Shown here: positions 22,646-34,485 of the stretch, one piece after another
Numbering within the stretch: position 1 is the stretch's first letter
Layout of the letters: each line of letters opens with the position of its first letter
Origin: Gnetum montanum
Taxonomy: Eukaryota > Streptophyta > Gnetopsida > Gnetales > Gnetaceae
NCBI GenBank assembly: GCA_015680685.1
Contig: MNCI01038293.1
Coordinates: 191,006 to 255,005 of the forward strand
Length of the DNA: 64,000 nucleotides
Direction: 5' to 3'
The notes under the pieces: generated by a model
Told to the model about the DNA's origin: nothing
The model's database searches: none
Seen by the model: the letters and a program-made list of their open reading frames with translations, nothing else
Program-made: the position numbers and the translations under genes

Positions 22646-23968
22646 CAGCATGTCCCTAGCATGCATCTATGCCAGTACACAATAAGTAAGTGTGCATAGT
22701 GCCAACACAGGGTGGGATGTTGCAATTCTAGAATGCAGTTCATGATGCCAAGAAAACACCCTCTGGAACATATGTGATGCCACTACTCTTGGCAGATTGT
22801 TGATCCTCCGGAGATGTCGTATGACATCCTACTAACCCTCTAGACCTACTATCACCATGGCTCATTGCCTTGGTAGTAGCTTCCCTAGTCAGCGCTTGCT
22901 GCTGGAGTTCCAATAGTATTGTGGCCCAACCATGATATTGCTATTCTCCAACCCCTGATAGTGCCTGAGCTCAAGAGATGTTTAGCTATTGGGTAGCCCA
23001 TCTCATAGCTGAACTAATAATTCTTTCCTTGGGTAGGGATTCCTTAGCATCTGCATTCATAACAACTCCTAACATCTTTGGTGCTAGCTCCTCCATGTAG
23101 ATGCTATCAAAGCTACTGCTGGCCTTTCTGGTTTGGACATCACATGTCTCAGCAATAATGTTCAAAGCCCCAGTAGCGTCCAAAACAAGTAGGAACTTTG
23201 CCTTCATTTTCCATCATGGTTGTTTCTCCTGGTTTTCTTTCTATTGTGTTTGCAGGATGCATAATAGAGGGATGTTGGTCAAAGGTGTGTTTCACTGTGG
23301 CAATAGGATACTACATCATTCCAAGGTGTTCGTCTTGACTAGCTTGGATACTTGAAGTGCACATCCTACCCTTCCCCTCTACTTCCTTTGCCTAGTTCCT
23401 TACACTCATAATCCACTCTCTCACCTCTTTTACAAGCTTTTCCTGATACCTGTAAGGCCCTCCCATATGCTCAACCACAAAGTCCATGATGCGGGTAACA
23501 TAGCTCACCGCATGGAAAGCATCTATAGGCTGGTTAAAGCCCCACGTGGATGTAACACAACTCATCCTGGGAAAAACACATCTATCCTACAACAAAAAGG
23601 TTGTTTTCAAATGTAAAAGGAAAAATAGAAAAAGGAAAAAGCATAAAAGAGCAAAGCTCTCGCAAAAAAACGTGCCTAAAAAATGGCACATAAGCTGTCA
23701 AAGGTTAGTGAAAGAAAGGATGACCATGCAAACAACTCCCTCACAAGCACTCTGACCAAGGATTCTGCTAAGTTTCATCTTTACCATTTTCCTGAGCCTC
23801 CTCCCCCACATTTAGCCTTTTTCCTTTCCCTGCATAACCAATGTAACACTCTCAAGCATAGCTGAGTGACATCTTGGTAATCATTGAAGAGCAATGTTAA
23901 CATTTTGTCTTTTGTGATGTTTTGTATTCTTTTTCAACATCTCTCAGGTCCATTCTCCAGACATCAAC
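22646..23968. other. IN1 3' region with a possible antisense ORF
   Basis: On the reverse strand 23207-22986 reads a 73-residue frame (KAKFLLVLDATGALNIIAE near its start). Upstream of its ATG, HPANTIERKPGETTMMENEG continues in another frame. Some Tat-lineage elements carry an antisense ORF here, but I recognise no domain. The plus strand holds only short frames, including a Lys-rich one near 23600-23700. Treat coding capacity as unproven. Confidence 0.35.
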
Positions 23969-23981
23969 AAAGAGGGACCAA
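23969..23981 (+). promoter_or_regulatory. polypurine tract of IN1
   Basis: AAAGAGGGACCAA directly precedes TGAAACACCC, the start of the 3' LTR. Confidence 0.75.
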
Positions 23982-25867
23982 TGAAACACCCTAAAATTCT
24001 GGAATTCTCTTGCTTTACCAGGGTCTTAGAATTTAGGCAAAGGATTTCCACAAGTGTAGTGTCACAATAATTTGGTAGGAAATGGATGCTCTGAGTTTAG
24101 ACTATCCATTTTGGCATGTTTTCTATGCCCAGTGTTGACAGGTCCAATGGACTCTCCAGCCTACCCACTTGGATAATTCATCCAATTGACAATTTACTCA
24201 GAAACCACATGTGGAGTTGTTGGTAGTGCTCAGGATGCACGAAATAGTTTGGAAAGTTTTCTAGTTAAGAAGTTTGTTATGCTATGCTATGCTATGTAGC
24301 ATAGTAGACCTTGGAAGATAATCGTTCAGACAATCAACTATGAACTGTTGCAAGACAAAGTGCTATGATGTGCTATGCTACGTAGCATAGCACAGAGTAG
24401 CAAAAGTAAGACAAAAAGGTCCAGCTTACCTAGTGATTTCAATTACACTCGGTAAGCACCTCCAGCCTTCAAAACTAGTTTCCTTGCTCAACCCCAAGTT
24501 CTTTAGCAAAGTTTCTCTTACTAGAGAAGTAGCAGATTAAGCAAAAAGCAGACTATGTTGGTTGCTACGCTATGCTATGATACATAGTGTAGCACGACAT
24601 AGAAATTGTGCAAGAATGAAAAAAGGCATCTCAAAATGCAGGAGCAGCAAGTTCAAAAGCTTCACATTGCAAAGAACCAAGGTTTCAGATTGTCAACATT
24701 ATCGTAGTTAAGGCCAACTGCTACACTATGTAGCGTAGCATAACGTAGAAAATTTGTAGAACTAGTCAAAACACTTCAAATGCTTCCAGCATATGCAATT
24801 AGCTCCAATGCAAAATTCTTCCTTAAACTGATGGCTACACTATGCTACACTGCATAGCATAACACAGTGTAGCAAGTTGCTATGCTACACTAACATGCTA
24901 CACTTCACAGCATAGCATAGTGTAGCAGGCAGCTACGCTATGCCAACATGCTACGCTTCACAACATAGCATAGCATAGTAGGCAGCTACACTACATTAAT
25001 GCACTTCACTCCTTGTTTGCATCATTGGCACACTTCTCTAGTTCTGACAATGTAATTGCAGTGTGGTAGGACCGTCAATTAGCTTTGCACGTCCATGCAA
25101 CATGGACAAGTCAACACCTTCTGGGTCCAAAACACATGTCATCCAGGCCTCGTCTCTTATGTCCTCCTAGCCCTATAAATACCCCGATGAGTAACAATTA
25201 AAGGGTTGGCAATTTGTTAATAAATTTGAGCATTTATGTTGGCAAATTTTGTTCGCAAGTTGGCAAAAAATTTAGCTTTGGCAGAATTTGTGTTGGAAAA
25301 ATCAAGCATTTGGCAAAATTCGTGTTGGTTAGCAAGATTGGCAAACTTGAGTAGTTAGCACATTCTGTTAGCTCTTGGCAAAACAAACCCCCTTGTTTCA
25401 GCTAACATTATTGGCCTTGTGGCATTTTTGCATTCTTGGCTCTTAAGTTCACATTCAAGTGCATTCTTAGCTTGCTTTGAACATCCTAGGTACTTTTGAG
25501 ATCTTTGTGCTTCCCATTGTTGTGCAACCTATTGTATTTTCCTTGGCAAAGTGAAGCCATAATCTTGAAGTGGTGCATTTCTTAACTCTAGTTCGCTGTA
25601 TTTTCCTGCTTATCATTGCATTTTACATCATTTTCGCTTCCTCACAATAAGAATTTTTTGCATTATTTTATGCTATAAGAATTGTGTTCAAATAAAATGT
25701 TTGTAAAAGATTTAGTGACACCGATTAAGTCCCTGTCTAATCAACCAACCTATTCAGGACATCCCATTTTTTTTAATCCAACATGGCCCTCGCATAGATC
25801 CAGGGTTAAGACTATCCGACTGGCGACCTCTCAATGTTTCTAGCCACCAACATTTTTAGTTGCTACA
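23982..25867 (+). repeat. IN1 3' LTR (1886 bp)
   Basis: It is alignable over its whole length with 15016-16864 and differs often by transitions. It begins TGAAACACCC, has TATAAATA at 25174-25181 and ends GTTGCTACA. U3 again carries the GCTATGCTAC palindrome array (24275-24985), with more copies than the 5' LTR. Confidence 0.92.
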
Positions 25868-26121
25868 CCTCTTAGTTAAATTAAAGTTACCTTCCATTGC
25901 CTCTAGGAGTAGCACTAGTATAGAAATCAAATCATACACTCCACTCTAGACTAAACCATATGTGGCAAAGAAAATACTAGTCCAAGTGGGAAGAAAGCGA
26001 ACTACGATCAATGATTAACTATCTAGATACCACAACTAGCCCGTCTACGAATTTTGACTGGATCATGCATGAAATGCTCGTATTCGTATAGTTGAGTGTA
26101 GGGGTACCTCACCACTCATCA
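25868..26121 (+). repeat. E1 3' LTR, second part
   Basis: The first five bases (CCTCT) are the right duplication of IN1. The rest continues the interrupted LTR (TTAGTTAAATTAAAGTTACC) to the end CACCACTCATCA. E1's CTAAG duplication follows at 26122-26126. Confidence 0.93.
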
Positions 26122-26126
26122 CTAAG

Positions 26127-26356
26127 GTTCCAAGGTGAATGCCTAGGCTTAAGTTTGGTTTTCATGGTTCAATCCCCCACAAATCATTATTGCTTTCATT
26201 CTTCCTTGCTATTGCATCCAAGTTGAGAGTCCTATGCCTACCACTATTTCCAAACCCAGCATAGTTATAAGCATTTCACTCGCCAATGCCAACATAGTCA
26301 CACCAAGACTATCAAATTGCAAGGTTTTCTAGCATTCTCTCTGCCAATCTTCTTTA
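26127..26356. repeat. continuation of the palindrome array right of E1
   Basis: AACCCAGCATAGTTATAAG near 26252 and CCAACATAGTCACACC near 26293 are the same half-motifs as at 3690-6160. This shows that E1 split one continuous region. The stretch ends just upstream of the candidate start codon at 26357. Confidence 0.6.
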
Positions 26357-29300
26357 GAATGTCAAGGAGGAAGGCACCTATGAACAACCCTTCCTTGGAG
26401 GAGGTAGATGCAACTATGCATGGCCTATCACACCTTTCCCATCCCAAGATTGGATAGGATTCTACTACAGTTTATTCCAGGTGCACAATGTTACCTTTTT
26501 TCCAATTTATTCCATGTATTCTATTTATGTCATGTATTCCATTTTTTAGATCTAGGCTTGTGTATTTGTCTATTTGAAATTTTGTAAAAATCCCATTGTA
26601 ATTTTAGGCCATCTTTATTTTTTTATCATTACTTATATTTTATGTTTTTTTTTCATCATGGAATAAATGCTATTTCTCCTAAATTCCATGGGTTTTTTAC
26701 TTTTTCTACCCAAAAACACAATGTCACTTGTGAGTTTTTTCTAAGTAAATGAATATGTTTTTTAATTTTCTAAGGCTATAGGGTCATTTTCTACTATCTT
26801 ATGGTCAAATAGATTATTGAACCACTTGATTTATCCTTATAGTTAATTATTTATGGTTGTTTCCATTGGGTTGTGTCAAGTGGGTTTTCCATTTTTTGGT
26901 TGTTTTCTAGTGGAAATTTGGTATTTTTTGTATAATAAATTGTTCTAAATTTAAGTTTCCATGGATGGGTGTTTAGTTCATGATTCAAGTATTCTAATAG
27001 ATGTGAAATCATTAGATTTGGATGAACAATCTACTTCCAATGGGTGTTTTCATTAACTTGAACAAAATGGGGTTTCAATTAGGATGACCATGGTTAGGTC
27101 AACTTTGAAATTTTTTTGAAAAATTAGTTGATAAATTTTATGTTTTCTTGTCATGGGGTTATAGTTCATAGTTTTACAATTCCAAAAACTATGGAATCAT
27201 TAAATTTTGTTAAATGGTTGATTTTTTACAGACATTTCCATAGGGTTGCATGAAATCAAGGTTTTAAGGCTATTATGCATTTACCCCTATGAAGATGGGC
27301 AATGTTGAGACTTTGAAAAAATTTTCCATCAATGTCCCATGATTCTAAGGATAAGCTAAGATGTTAGGAAGGGTCTAGAGGCATTTTGGATTAAATTAAA
27401 ATTTTTTTATACTTTTCCCTATTGTTTACTATGGTCATTCTCTACAGTATTGATGTTGTTGAAATTTGTGGAATTTTGGATTATGAGCCTAGGTTGTGTT
27501 TTGAAATTTTTATATGTATGGAATTTAACATAAAAATTAATATTTTAGTTGTACATTGTCACTTAATGTCTTTGGTTTCAAGTTATCAATTCCATGCTTT
27601 TAGTTGTAAACAATCATTTTCACATTTTTGGCTATAAACTATCATTTCCATTAAGTGTGGATTGTTCCAATTGGTATTTTGCCTAAGTATTGTTTTACAT
27701 GTTGAAGTGTTATTTGGTTTCATATGTAGGTTACTATGGTCATGTAATTGGTAATTATAATGTTTTTGATGTTATGAAGCCTTAATTTTGGTTTATACAA
27801 GGTTATAATAGTTATGTGTTATATGATACAAGGCCTTCTTGAAGCCCATCCTAGTTGTCATAGAACTAGTTGGCATTATGTGCTACATCCATGTTCCTAG
27901 TCATAACACTCCATCCCCTAACATGGAGTGGGAAAACCATTCACTATTAATCAAATAAGGAGCCTGGAAGTTTCTAATCTATCTTTTCCATAACTTTAGT
28001 GTGATGATTTGGTCACACTTAGTCTCTAAAATAGTAGTAGTCATTATTGAGACAATTATGCCTCACTCCTCCAACATGATCATCAAGTTCCTAGTTAATG
28101 ATCTTAAGGTTCCTGTAGAGGGTGAAGCATATGATGACACCACCACTATGGGCACTTACAAATTATAAAAAATTTGGTGATTCCAAAATTCAGGTAGTAC
28201 CACACCTTGTTTTAGAACCCTTCATGCATTGTCTACCATATAGAGGGGTATGTGTAGCTATTATACTTTGAGTTTTCAGTTTTATTTTTTATTTTATTTT
28301 ATTTATAAAATAATAATAATAATTTTCATTATTTTCACTTACCTACAGGTACAAGGTAAATGATCAAGGATTGATTAAGGATGAAAACGTTTTATCCTTG
28401 GCCCAAACCATGGTGGGGGTGTTCATCAAAATCCTAATCATAAGGGTTGAGGTGATGAACCAGTTGAAGGATGAGTTTGATAATTATATCAAATTTCATC
28501 CTAAGGCTTACCAAAGGTTTCTAGCAAAGGGAACTATCCATAGTATGTGGAAAAATCCATCCCATGGTGTTGAAGTGAATCCATTCCCTAGAGCTCCAAG
28601 GATATCTTTATCTCCTAGGTGAAGTGAGTATATTAGTTTGTTGATTTTGGTTATCTCCAGTCATTGAGTTATTTAGTTTTTTGGTTGTTTAAAATTTTAA
28701 TTTGGTTATATTTGTTATGTTTTGGTTTTCATGATGTACCTATGTCAAAACTAACAAGCTATTTTTACTACATTGTAGGAGCTATGCCATCTGCTAAAGT
28801 GACTATAATTACTTCAAGATGAACTAAGGAGATGCTAACCCTCAAGTTTGGTAAGGTGGAACCTACCTAGTATTGGTTAGTTGATCATGAACTCAAGGTC
28901 CTTCAGGTGAGGATCATTCATGCAGGCCTATTGGACATCTTCATGGCCCTAAGCCCTATCATTCCCACTGCAAAAATGATTAACATCATTGACTCCTTTA
29001 GCAAAGGAATCAAAAGGTTCATCACCCATGTTCACAATGTGACTATAATCTTAGATGTTAATGCATCCACCTTCTCTAACCTTTTTGGTGTTTCCAATGA
29101 GGGTACAATAATTACCACCAAAGTAGGGAAGTAGGTGGATCACCAAAAGGAAGTTGAGAAGTGGTTGAAGACTCATTATGGCCACAAGGGATTCTCTCTA
29201 AGCTAGTTCCAAGTTTCGAAGGCTATAGAGATGTATCCCCTTTTTCGATCCCATGCATTTCCAAAGTTGCTTTGTAGGGAAAGATAATGAACATTAAGTA

Positions 29301-29579
29301 GGTTTGGATCATGAAGAAGGTTCTTAACAAGAATTTCCAATTCAACTGGGCTACTCATTTGGTTTCTGGTTTGTAGACCAAAATCCTAAAGCTCTAAGAA
29401 AGTCTCACAATGAACTATCTTGTGCACTTCACATTCTTCATAGCTTACCTATGGATATTTCTGGAGTTCCTCATGGTGAAGAAGGATGGATGATGGATGA
29501 CTTAAGATCCATCCCAACTTACCAAGCCTTGCATAAGGGGCCTTGTTTAGATCATGCATGCCTAATATCCACTAGAAGG
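26357..29579 (+). pseudogene. decayed multi-exon ORF of unknown family
   Basis: Exon 1 candidate at 26357-26480 reads MSRRKAPMNNPSLEEVDATM. After a long T-rich stretch (26481-27840, probably intron) coding resumes at about 27840-28243 (AFLKPILVVIELVGIMCYIH, later VVPHLVLEPFMHCLPYRG). A GT-AG interval at about 28243-28348 (acceptor ACCTACAG) leads to the next exon, 28349-28623 (YKVNDQGLIKDENVLSLAQT). A second interval at about 28627-28779 (GTGAGTATATT donor, ACATTGTAG acceptor) leads to 28780-29579 (VRIIHAGLLDIFMALSPII, DVNASTFSNLFGVSNEGT). The copia remnant cuts it at 29580. A few stops and one frameshift occur. I recognise no domain. It could be a host-gene relic or a transposon ORF. Confidence 0.45.
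26481..27840. other. T-rich non-coding stretch
   Basis: Long T runs, no open frame with coding character and no LTR landmark. It fits an intron of the surrounding ORF, or 5' flank if the first exon is not real. Nothing else is recognisable. Confidence 0.35.
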
Positions 29580-30243
29580 TGTGGGTGAATTATTGTCTAT
29601 CATCACCAAAAACTTTGGTAAAAAATAATGTGCATCCCTTGACAACATGGGAAGTTTAGAAAAATAAGATAAGAAAAATGAATGCAATATGCAAATAGAA
29701 ATCAAAACAACAAAACACATAGAATTTACATAGAAACCCCAAATTAGGATGAAAACCATGGGCAGAAGCAAAGAGTTAGTTCATTAGATCAAAGATTGAT
29801 AGTGTACAGCAAGGGAGTACAAAGGATGTTTGCATAAAAGGGAGAGAAAATAGTGTCCCTTCAACTTTTGACCCTTCAACTTTCAAGGAATGGCCCTTTA
29901 ACTTCCAAGGAATACAAAGGAATGGTAGAAACCAAAAATAGAATTCAAGTCACCACACAATACTCTAAAAATCTCCACCTTGACATGAATTCCCTTACAA
30001 GGAACAAACTCAATCTCTAACAAAAGGTTTCCACCTCTTTCACAAAAAACCCTCAACAAGAGACACCAACCAAGTCCAAGAAATGCTCAAAATTGGAAAC
30101 AATAAGTGACTTGATCATCATATTAGAAGGGTTATCATGGGTAATAACTTTGCTCACAACAATATCACCATAAGAAACACACATCAGAAACCCCCATTTC
30201 AAAACCTTCATTTCACTATTCATAACCTAGGTTCTGATACCCA
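29580..30243 (-). mobile_element. internally deleted Ty1/copia remnant
   Basis: Read on the reverse strand: a primer-binding site complementary to initiator tRNA-Met (GGGTATCAGAACC, 30240-30228), a ~45-bp leader, then without gag or most of pol the RNase H tail of a copia polyprotein at about 30190-30040 ([26 protein letters not shown]). An LTR of about 406 bp follows, from TGTCAAGGTGGAG (29985) to CACCCACA (29580). The 5' LTR is missing: gypsy gag sequence follows the primer site on its outer side. Confidence 0.75.
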
Positions 30244-30249
30244 CAAGCA

Positions 30250-31650
30250 CAAAGGATCTGAAAAAGGGACATAGGCACATGATAAAGGTGGGCATTCTGA
30301 TGGAAATCGTGATCGAGGCTGTGACCGCTGAAGAGAAGGTAGCAGACACCATCATGGTGATAGTTCTCCTTCTTCACCTTCATCCTCTCCTTCAATGTCT
30401 GGATGTAGTCATAAAGAAAAATACCATGGGGATAAAGGTAGGTAAAGTGGAATTCATAGATGAAATAGCCAAGAAAGGGGACAAGGGCACTTTAGAGAGT
30501 CATGACATAGAAGAAGGGAGAGTAGGAAACAACATAGGCATCATAGACACCATGGACTAGATGATCACGATGAATCCCTACTCGTTGCTTGAGGTATGTT
30601 AGATATAAATGAGGCTATTGTAATTCCAACAAGGCACCAGAAAGATAGTTGGATCAATAAATTAGATATGAACAATATCCCACAATTTGAAGGGGGATAC
30701 AACACTGATCCTTAGAATCACTTACAAGCATTTCATGATGCATGTTCCTTACAAAATATAAAGAATGAATGGCAAAAACTTAAGTTGTTTTCATGGGCAC
30801 TAGTTAAAGAAGTAGAAAGCTGGTATCAATTTTTAGAACTAAAATCCATTCATAGGTGGAGTACTATGTTAGAACTATTTAATGACAAGTACCAAATGTA
30901 CTCCCGAGTGTCTAACTTGGGAAAGCAAATCCAAGGTTGGAAACAAGGAGGACATGAACCCTTGGATGTTGCCATGGGTTGATACTATGCACTGTTACAT
31001 CGTTGTCTTGGCCATGGTTATTTGCAAAGGGATCAACTGCGCCATCTCGTGGATCGAGTTAGGCATGAAACAAGAAGAACCCTTAAGACTTATGCCCAAG
31101 AAAGACTATCCGAGCTTAGGTCCCATCAAATTCAAAGACTATTGGAGCAAGTTGTTAAGGAAGAAGGTGAGCTATGGAAGAGAGAAAGTGTGGAAGAGTA
31201 TAACCAAGATCCTTCCCTCCGAAAGAGGGAAGTAAGATTTTGTGAGGATGAAGAAGAGTCACCACTCAAAGAGATGGTGAATAGGAAAACTTTTCCTATC
31301 CAAAAGTTGACATCAGAAGTATCAACAAAGGTAGACCAAATGTAGGATTCCCTAGATAATAGATTTCAATATGTTCTTAAAATAGTAGAGGAGTCTAGAG
31401 AGCAAGGTAGTGATTGTAAAAAAAGAAAAAAGAAAGAAGCTGAATATGCACATAGCAAGGGTAAGGGAAAATTTGCCATCATTGAAGAGGTTGTAGAGTC
31501 AGAAATAGACAATGATAGTGGATGTGAAATATGTCAATATGACCATCCTAAGGGATGTAACCTCACATCTGTAAGAGTCTAGGGTGTATGCACTCAACCC
31601 ACAATTGAACAAATGGTAAGCACCTTGAAGATTACCTTACCCCCAAGGTA
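30250..31650 (+). pseudogene. E3 gag
   Basis: A His/Arg/Ser-rich N-terminal region (RHHHGDSSPSSPSSSPSMSG) is followed by the capsid core: NIPQFEGGYNTDP, WYQFLELKSIHRWSTMLEL, KQIQGWKQGGHEPLDVAMG (30660-30980), TRRTLKTYAQERLSELRSHQ (31075-31130) and EEGELWKRESVEEY. A zinc-knuckle variant CEICQYDHPKGC lies at 31523-31558. It matches E6 gag domain by domain. Several stops and a frameshift near 30980-31020 interrupt it. Confidence 0.83.
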
Positions 31651-32149
31651 ACCCAAGATAGTTCCACCAACCCTTAATGTATTATCCAAGTGGAACTCCA
31701 CCACAACTGATTGAGAAATATCAATAGTGGTAGCACCCACAATCATGGGAAATTCCACACCAAGGCAATAGTATCCTTACCGACAACTTGACTTGTATGG
31801 ATATTACGTGCAGCAACCAATCTCCCCACATGACTCTACTGGTCACATCACTCCTCAACCTCATTACCAAGCTCACGAGTATTATGGAACTCCCTCTTCT
31901 AGGGGTGATTTTCCCCAAGAATATCATCCTTCTCATTTGGCTGCATCTCTTCCACCAATGGCTCCACTCCACCTCCTCCAGCTATGCAGAGTGAAATCCC
32001 TACCCAGCCTCAATAACATAATGCCACGAGGGCTGTTAACTCTCAACCTACTATTGGTTCCAACAACCACGTGAAGAAAAGACATTTCTTTAGAACCAAA
32101 AGTATCAATCAAAACTTCAGAGCCCCCTTCAACCTAATTTCCACACTCA
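31650..32149 (+). pseudogene. E3 gag C-terminal Pro/Tyr/His-rich tail
   Basis: On the plus strand, 31793 onward reads a Pro/His/Tyr-rich low-complexity sequence (MYGYYVQQPISPHDSTGHIT) similar in composition to the E6 gag tail near 63800-63960. The reverse-strand frame over the same bases is a shadow. Confidence 0.6.
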
Positions 32150-33796
32150 ATGCATACAGCCATGCTAACACATGTCATCATTGATTGGATCAAAGTTGGC
32201 CACCTTCCCAGGAAATTATATGATCTTGGAAGTCCTTTGATATACTTACAAATCACTAGAAATGTACCTTGCAAGGCTCTTTTGGATTCAGGTTCTAGTG
32301 TCAACTTGATTTCTCAAGAAATGTACAAGGCTTGGAACCTACCTCCATTAAAAAAGAATAACATCCATCTAGAGTTGGCTGACCAGTCCATCACTGTCCC
32401 ATTGGGACTAGTGGAAGACATTGTTACCACTGTTTGTGGGTGGTCGTACCCTGCTGACTTCCTAGTGATTTAGGTGAACACCAATAAGAGGGACTTCCTA
32501 ATAATAATGGGAAGAGCATGTCTAAGCACCATCAACACATGCCTAGGAATCTGTGATCTTTCTCTAGAAATATCAAAGAAAAATACATTTGGAAAGATTG
32601 AGAAGAAGAAAGTTTCATGCATCACATACAGTGACACAGGGTGTAATTGCATGTACAGGTCATGGTTTGTGCAAAGTTTAACATTGCATGCATGCAATCA
32701 ATGTACACATGTGATCAACATACAAATATGCCTGTATGCAACAGCCACACAACAAGAAGGAACCTAGTGGCTAACAGTTGATCAAGAAAGCAGTTCACTC
32801 ATATGCATGGAACCAACTTAGGGTTTGACTTGCACTTACATCGATAACATAGACACATTAGAGTAAGTCCACACCAACTTCCAAGTCTTAACCTTGAAAA
32901 TGTCAATTGGGGGGAGTTGGAAATCCCTGAGAAATTTAAGTAGGAGCCCCTTGAGCTAAAACCATTGCCCACCAGTATGGAGGACACATTCCTTAAAAAC
33001 AAAAAACTAGTAATTATCAATGCTAAGCTTGCTCCTCAATAGAAAGAAGAACTATTGAAGCTAATCAATAGATGGTCAAAAGCCTTCACTTGGTCATATC
33101 CCAAATTAATTGGAATAGATCCTAGGATATGCCAACATAGGATTTACATAGACCCCTCCATGAAGCCTCAAAGACAATCGCAAAGGCATTTGAACCTAAA
33201 GCTGAAGTAAGTAGTCAAGGAAGAAATCGAATGGCTTCTCAAGGCTAGGTTCATATACCCCATTAATGATAGTGAATGGGTTAGCCCCTTAGTTATTGTG
33301 CCTAAAAAGGAACGAAAATGGAGGGTGTGCATAGAATTTAGGCTACTGAATATGGAAACATTCAAAGATCACTTTCCATTGCCATTTGTTGATCAAGTCT
33401 TAGATACCATTGCAAGGCATCGCTACTATAGTTTTCTGGATGGATATAGCGAGTATAATCAAATAAAAATAGCCCCATAAGACTAAGCCAAGACTATGTT
33501 CATCAATCCTTGGAGAACATTTGCATCCAAACAAATGCTATTTGGCTTGTGCAATGCCCCTGCAAAATTTCAATGACTAGTTCTAAGCATCTTCCAAGAG
33601 CAGATAGGAAATGGTGTAGAAGTATTTGTGGACAATTTATCCGCCTATGGAGCAAACTCTGATCAAGCCTTGGACTAGTCAGAGAAAGTGTTAAAAAGAT
33701 GTGTAGAAACCAATTTGACACTCAACTAGTAGAAAAGCCATTTGATGGTCCAAGAGGGCATAGTATTAGGGTACAAAAGCCATTTGATAACTTTAA
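32150..33796 (+). pseudogene. E3 pol: protease and reverse transcriptase
   Basis: Protease: ALLDSGSSVNLISQEMYK, with the catalytic DSG at 32285-32293. A spacer leads to the RT start (GELEIPEKFK near 32917). RT motifs: IDPRICQHRIYIDPSMKP (33115-33170), WVSPLVIVPKKERKWRVCIE (33280-33335), FKDHFPLPFVDQVLD and LDGYSEYNQIKIAP. The catalytic box at 33625-33636 reads FVDN: the second Asp is Asn through GAT-to-AAT, so RT would be inactive. Coding similarity ends abruptly at about 33797. Confidence 0.87.
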
Positions 33797-34168
33797 CAAT
33801 AAATCATAAATAGGTTTGGTGTTCTATGTGCACTTATTTTAGACAATGATACACACTTCACAGGTGCAAATTTTTGAAAATTAATGAAACGCTTAGGGGT
33901 TGAGCATAAATTGACTACACCATACCACCCCCAAGTGAATGGTCAAGTAGAAGTCCCCAATAGGGAGATTACAAAGATATTGATAAGAACCATTAGCAAG
34001 TTTAGGTGAGACTAGAGCACTAAACTGAATGATGCTCTTTGGGCATACCACTCCACATGGAAACTCCCTATAGGCTGCTCTCCCTATGAGTTAGTGCAGG
34101 GTAAATTACCAACACTTCCCATTCAAATTGAGCTTTGTACACTATCCGCAGCATGTGACCTCAACCTT
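33797..34168 (+). pseudogene. E3 integrase, C-terminal half of core
   Basis: It begins IINRFGVLCALILDNDTHF, equivalent to NVVNKSGVPRALIFDNETHF in E4, then HKLTTPYHPQVNGQVEVPNR, LNDALWAYHSTWKLPIGCSP and YELVQGKLPTLPIQIE. The second catalytic Asp and the Glu are present; the Gly after the Asp is changed to Asp. RNase H, the zinc-binding domain and the first Asp are deleted, about 1.2-1.3 kb relative to E4. It runs into the gap at 34169. Confidence 0.82.
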
Positions 34169-34485
34169 NNNNNNNNNNNNNNNNNNNNNNNNNNNNNNNN
34201 NNNNNNNNNNNNNNNNNNNNNNNNNNNNNNNNNNNNNNNNNNNNNNNNNNNNNNNNNNNNNNNNNNNNNNNNNNNNNNNNNNNNNNNNNNNNNNNNNNNN
34301 NNNNNNNNNNNNNNNNNNNNNNNNNNNNNNNNNNNNNNNNNNNNNNNNNNNNNNNNNNNNNNNNNNNNNNNNNNNNNNNNNNNNNNNNNNNNNNNNNNNN
34401 NNNNNNNNNNNNNNNNNNNNNNNNNNNNNNNNNNNNNNNNNNNNNNNNNNNNNNNNNNNNNNNNNNNNNNNNNNNNNNNNNNNNN
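34169..34485. other. assembly gap (317 N)
   Basis: Unresolved bases in the integrase C-terminus of E3. Open frames drawn through it are meaningless. By comparison with E4 it should hold the end of integrase. Confidence 1.

Larger units (their letters stand above)
15016..25867 (+). mobile_element. IN1: Tat-like Ty3/gypsy element nested in the E1 3' LTR
   Basis: About 10.85 kb. LTRs are 15016-16864 and 23982-25867, with a primer site at 16871, gag from 17108, RNase H and integrase at 20074-22124, a 3' minisatellite at 22155-22645 and a polypurine tract at 23969-23981. It sits in the E1 3' LTR with a near-perfect 5-bp duplication, so it is younger than E1. Protease and RT are absent, removed by a deletion near 20070. 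Gag pattern (CDYHQQCGHD), integrase and 3' tandem repeats point to the Tat/Ogre branch. Confidence 0.92.
6211..26121 (+). mobile_element. E1: pol-less Athila-like LTR retrotransposon carrying gag and ORFX
   Basis: The order is 5' LTR 6211-7051, primer-binding site 7053-7070, gag 7190-9523, non-coding linker 9524-11469, ORFX 11470-14207, polypurine tract 14416-14425, and 3' LTR 14426-15015 plus 25873-26121. The 3' LTR is split by the younger element IN1. The perfect CTAAG duplication on both sides fixes the ends. Without IN1 the element is about 9.1 kb. It has no protease, RT, RNase H or integrase, so it could only have moved with enzymes from another element. Element B has the same gag-linker-ORFX plan. 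Confidence 0.93.
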
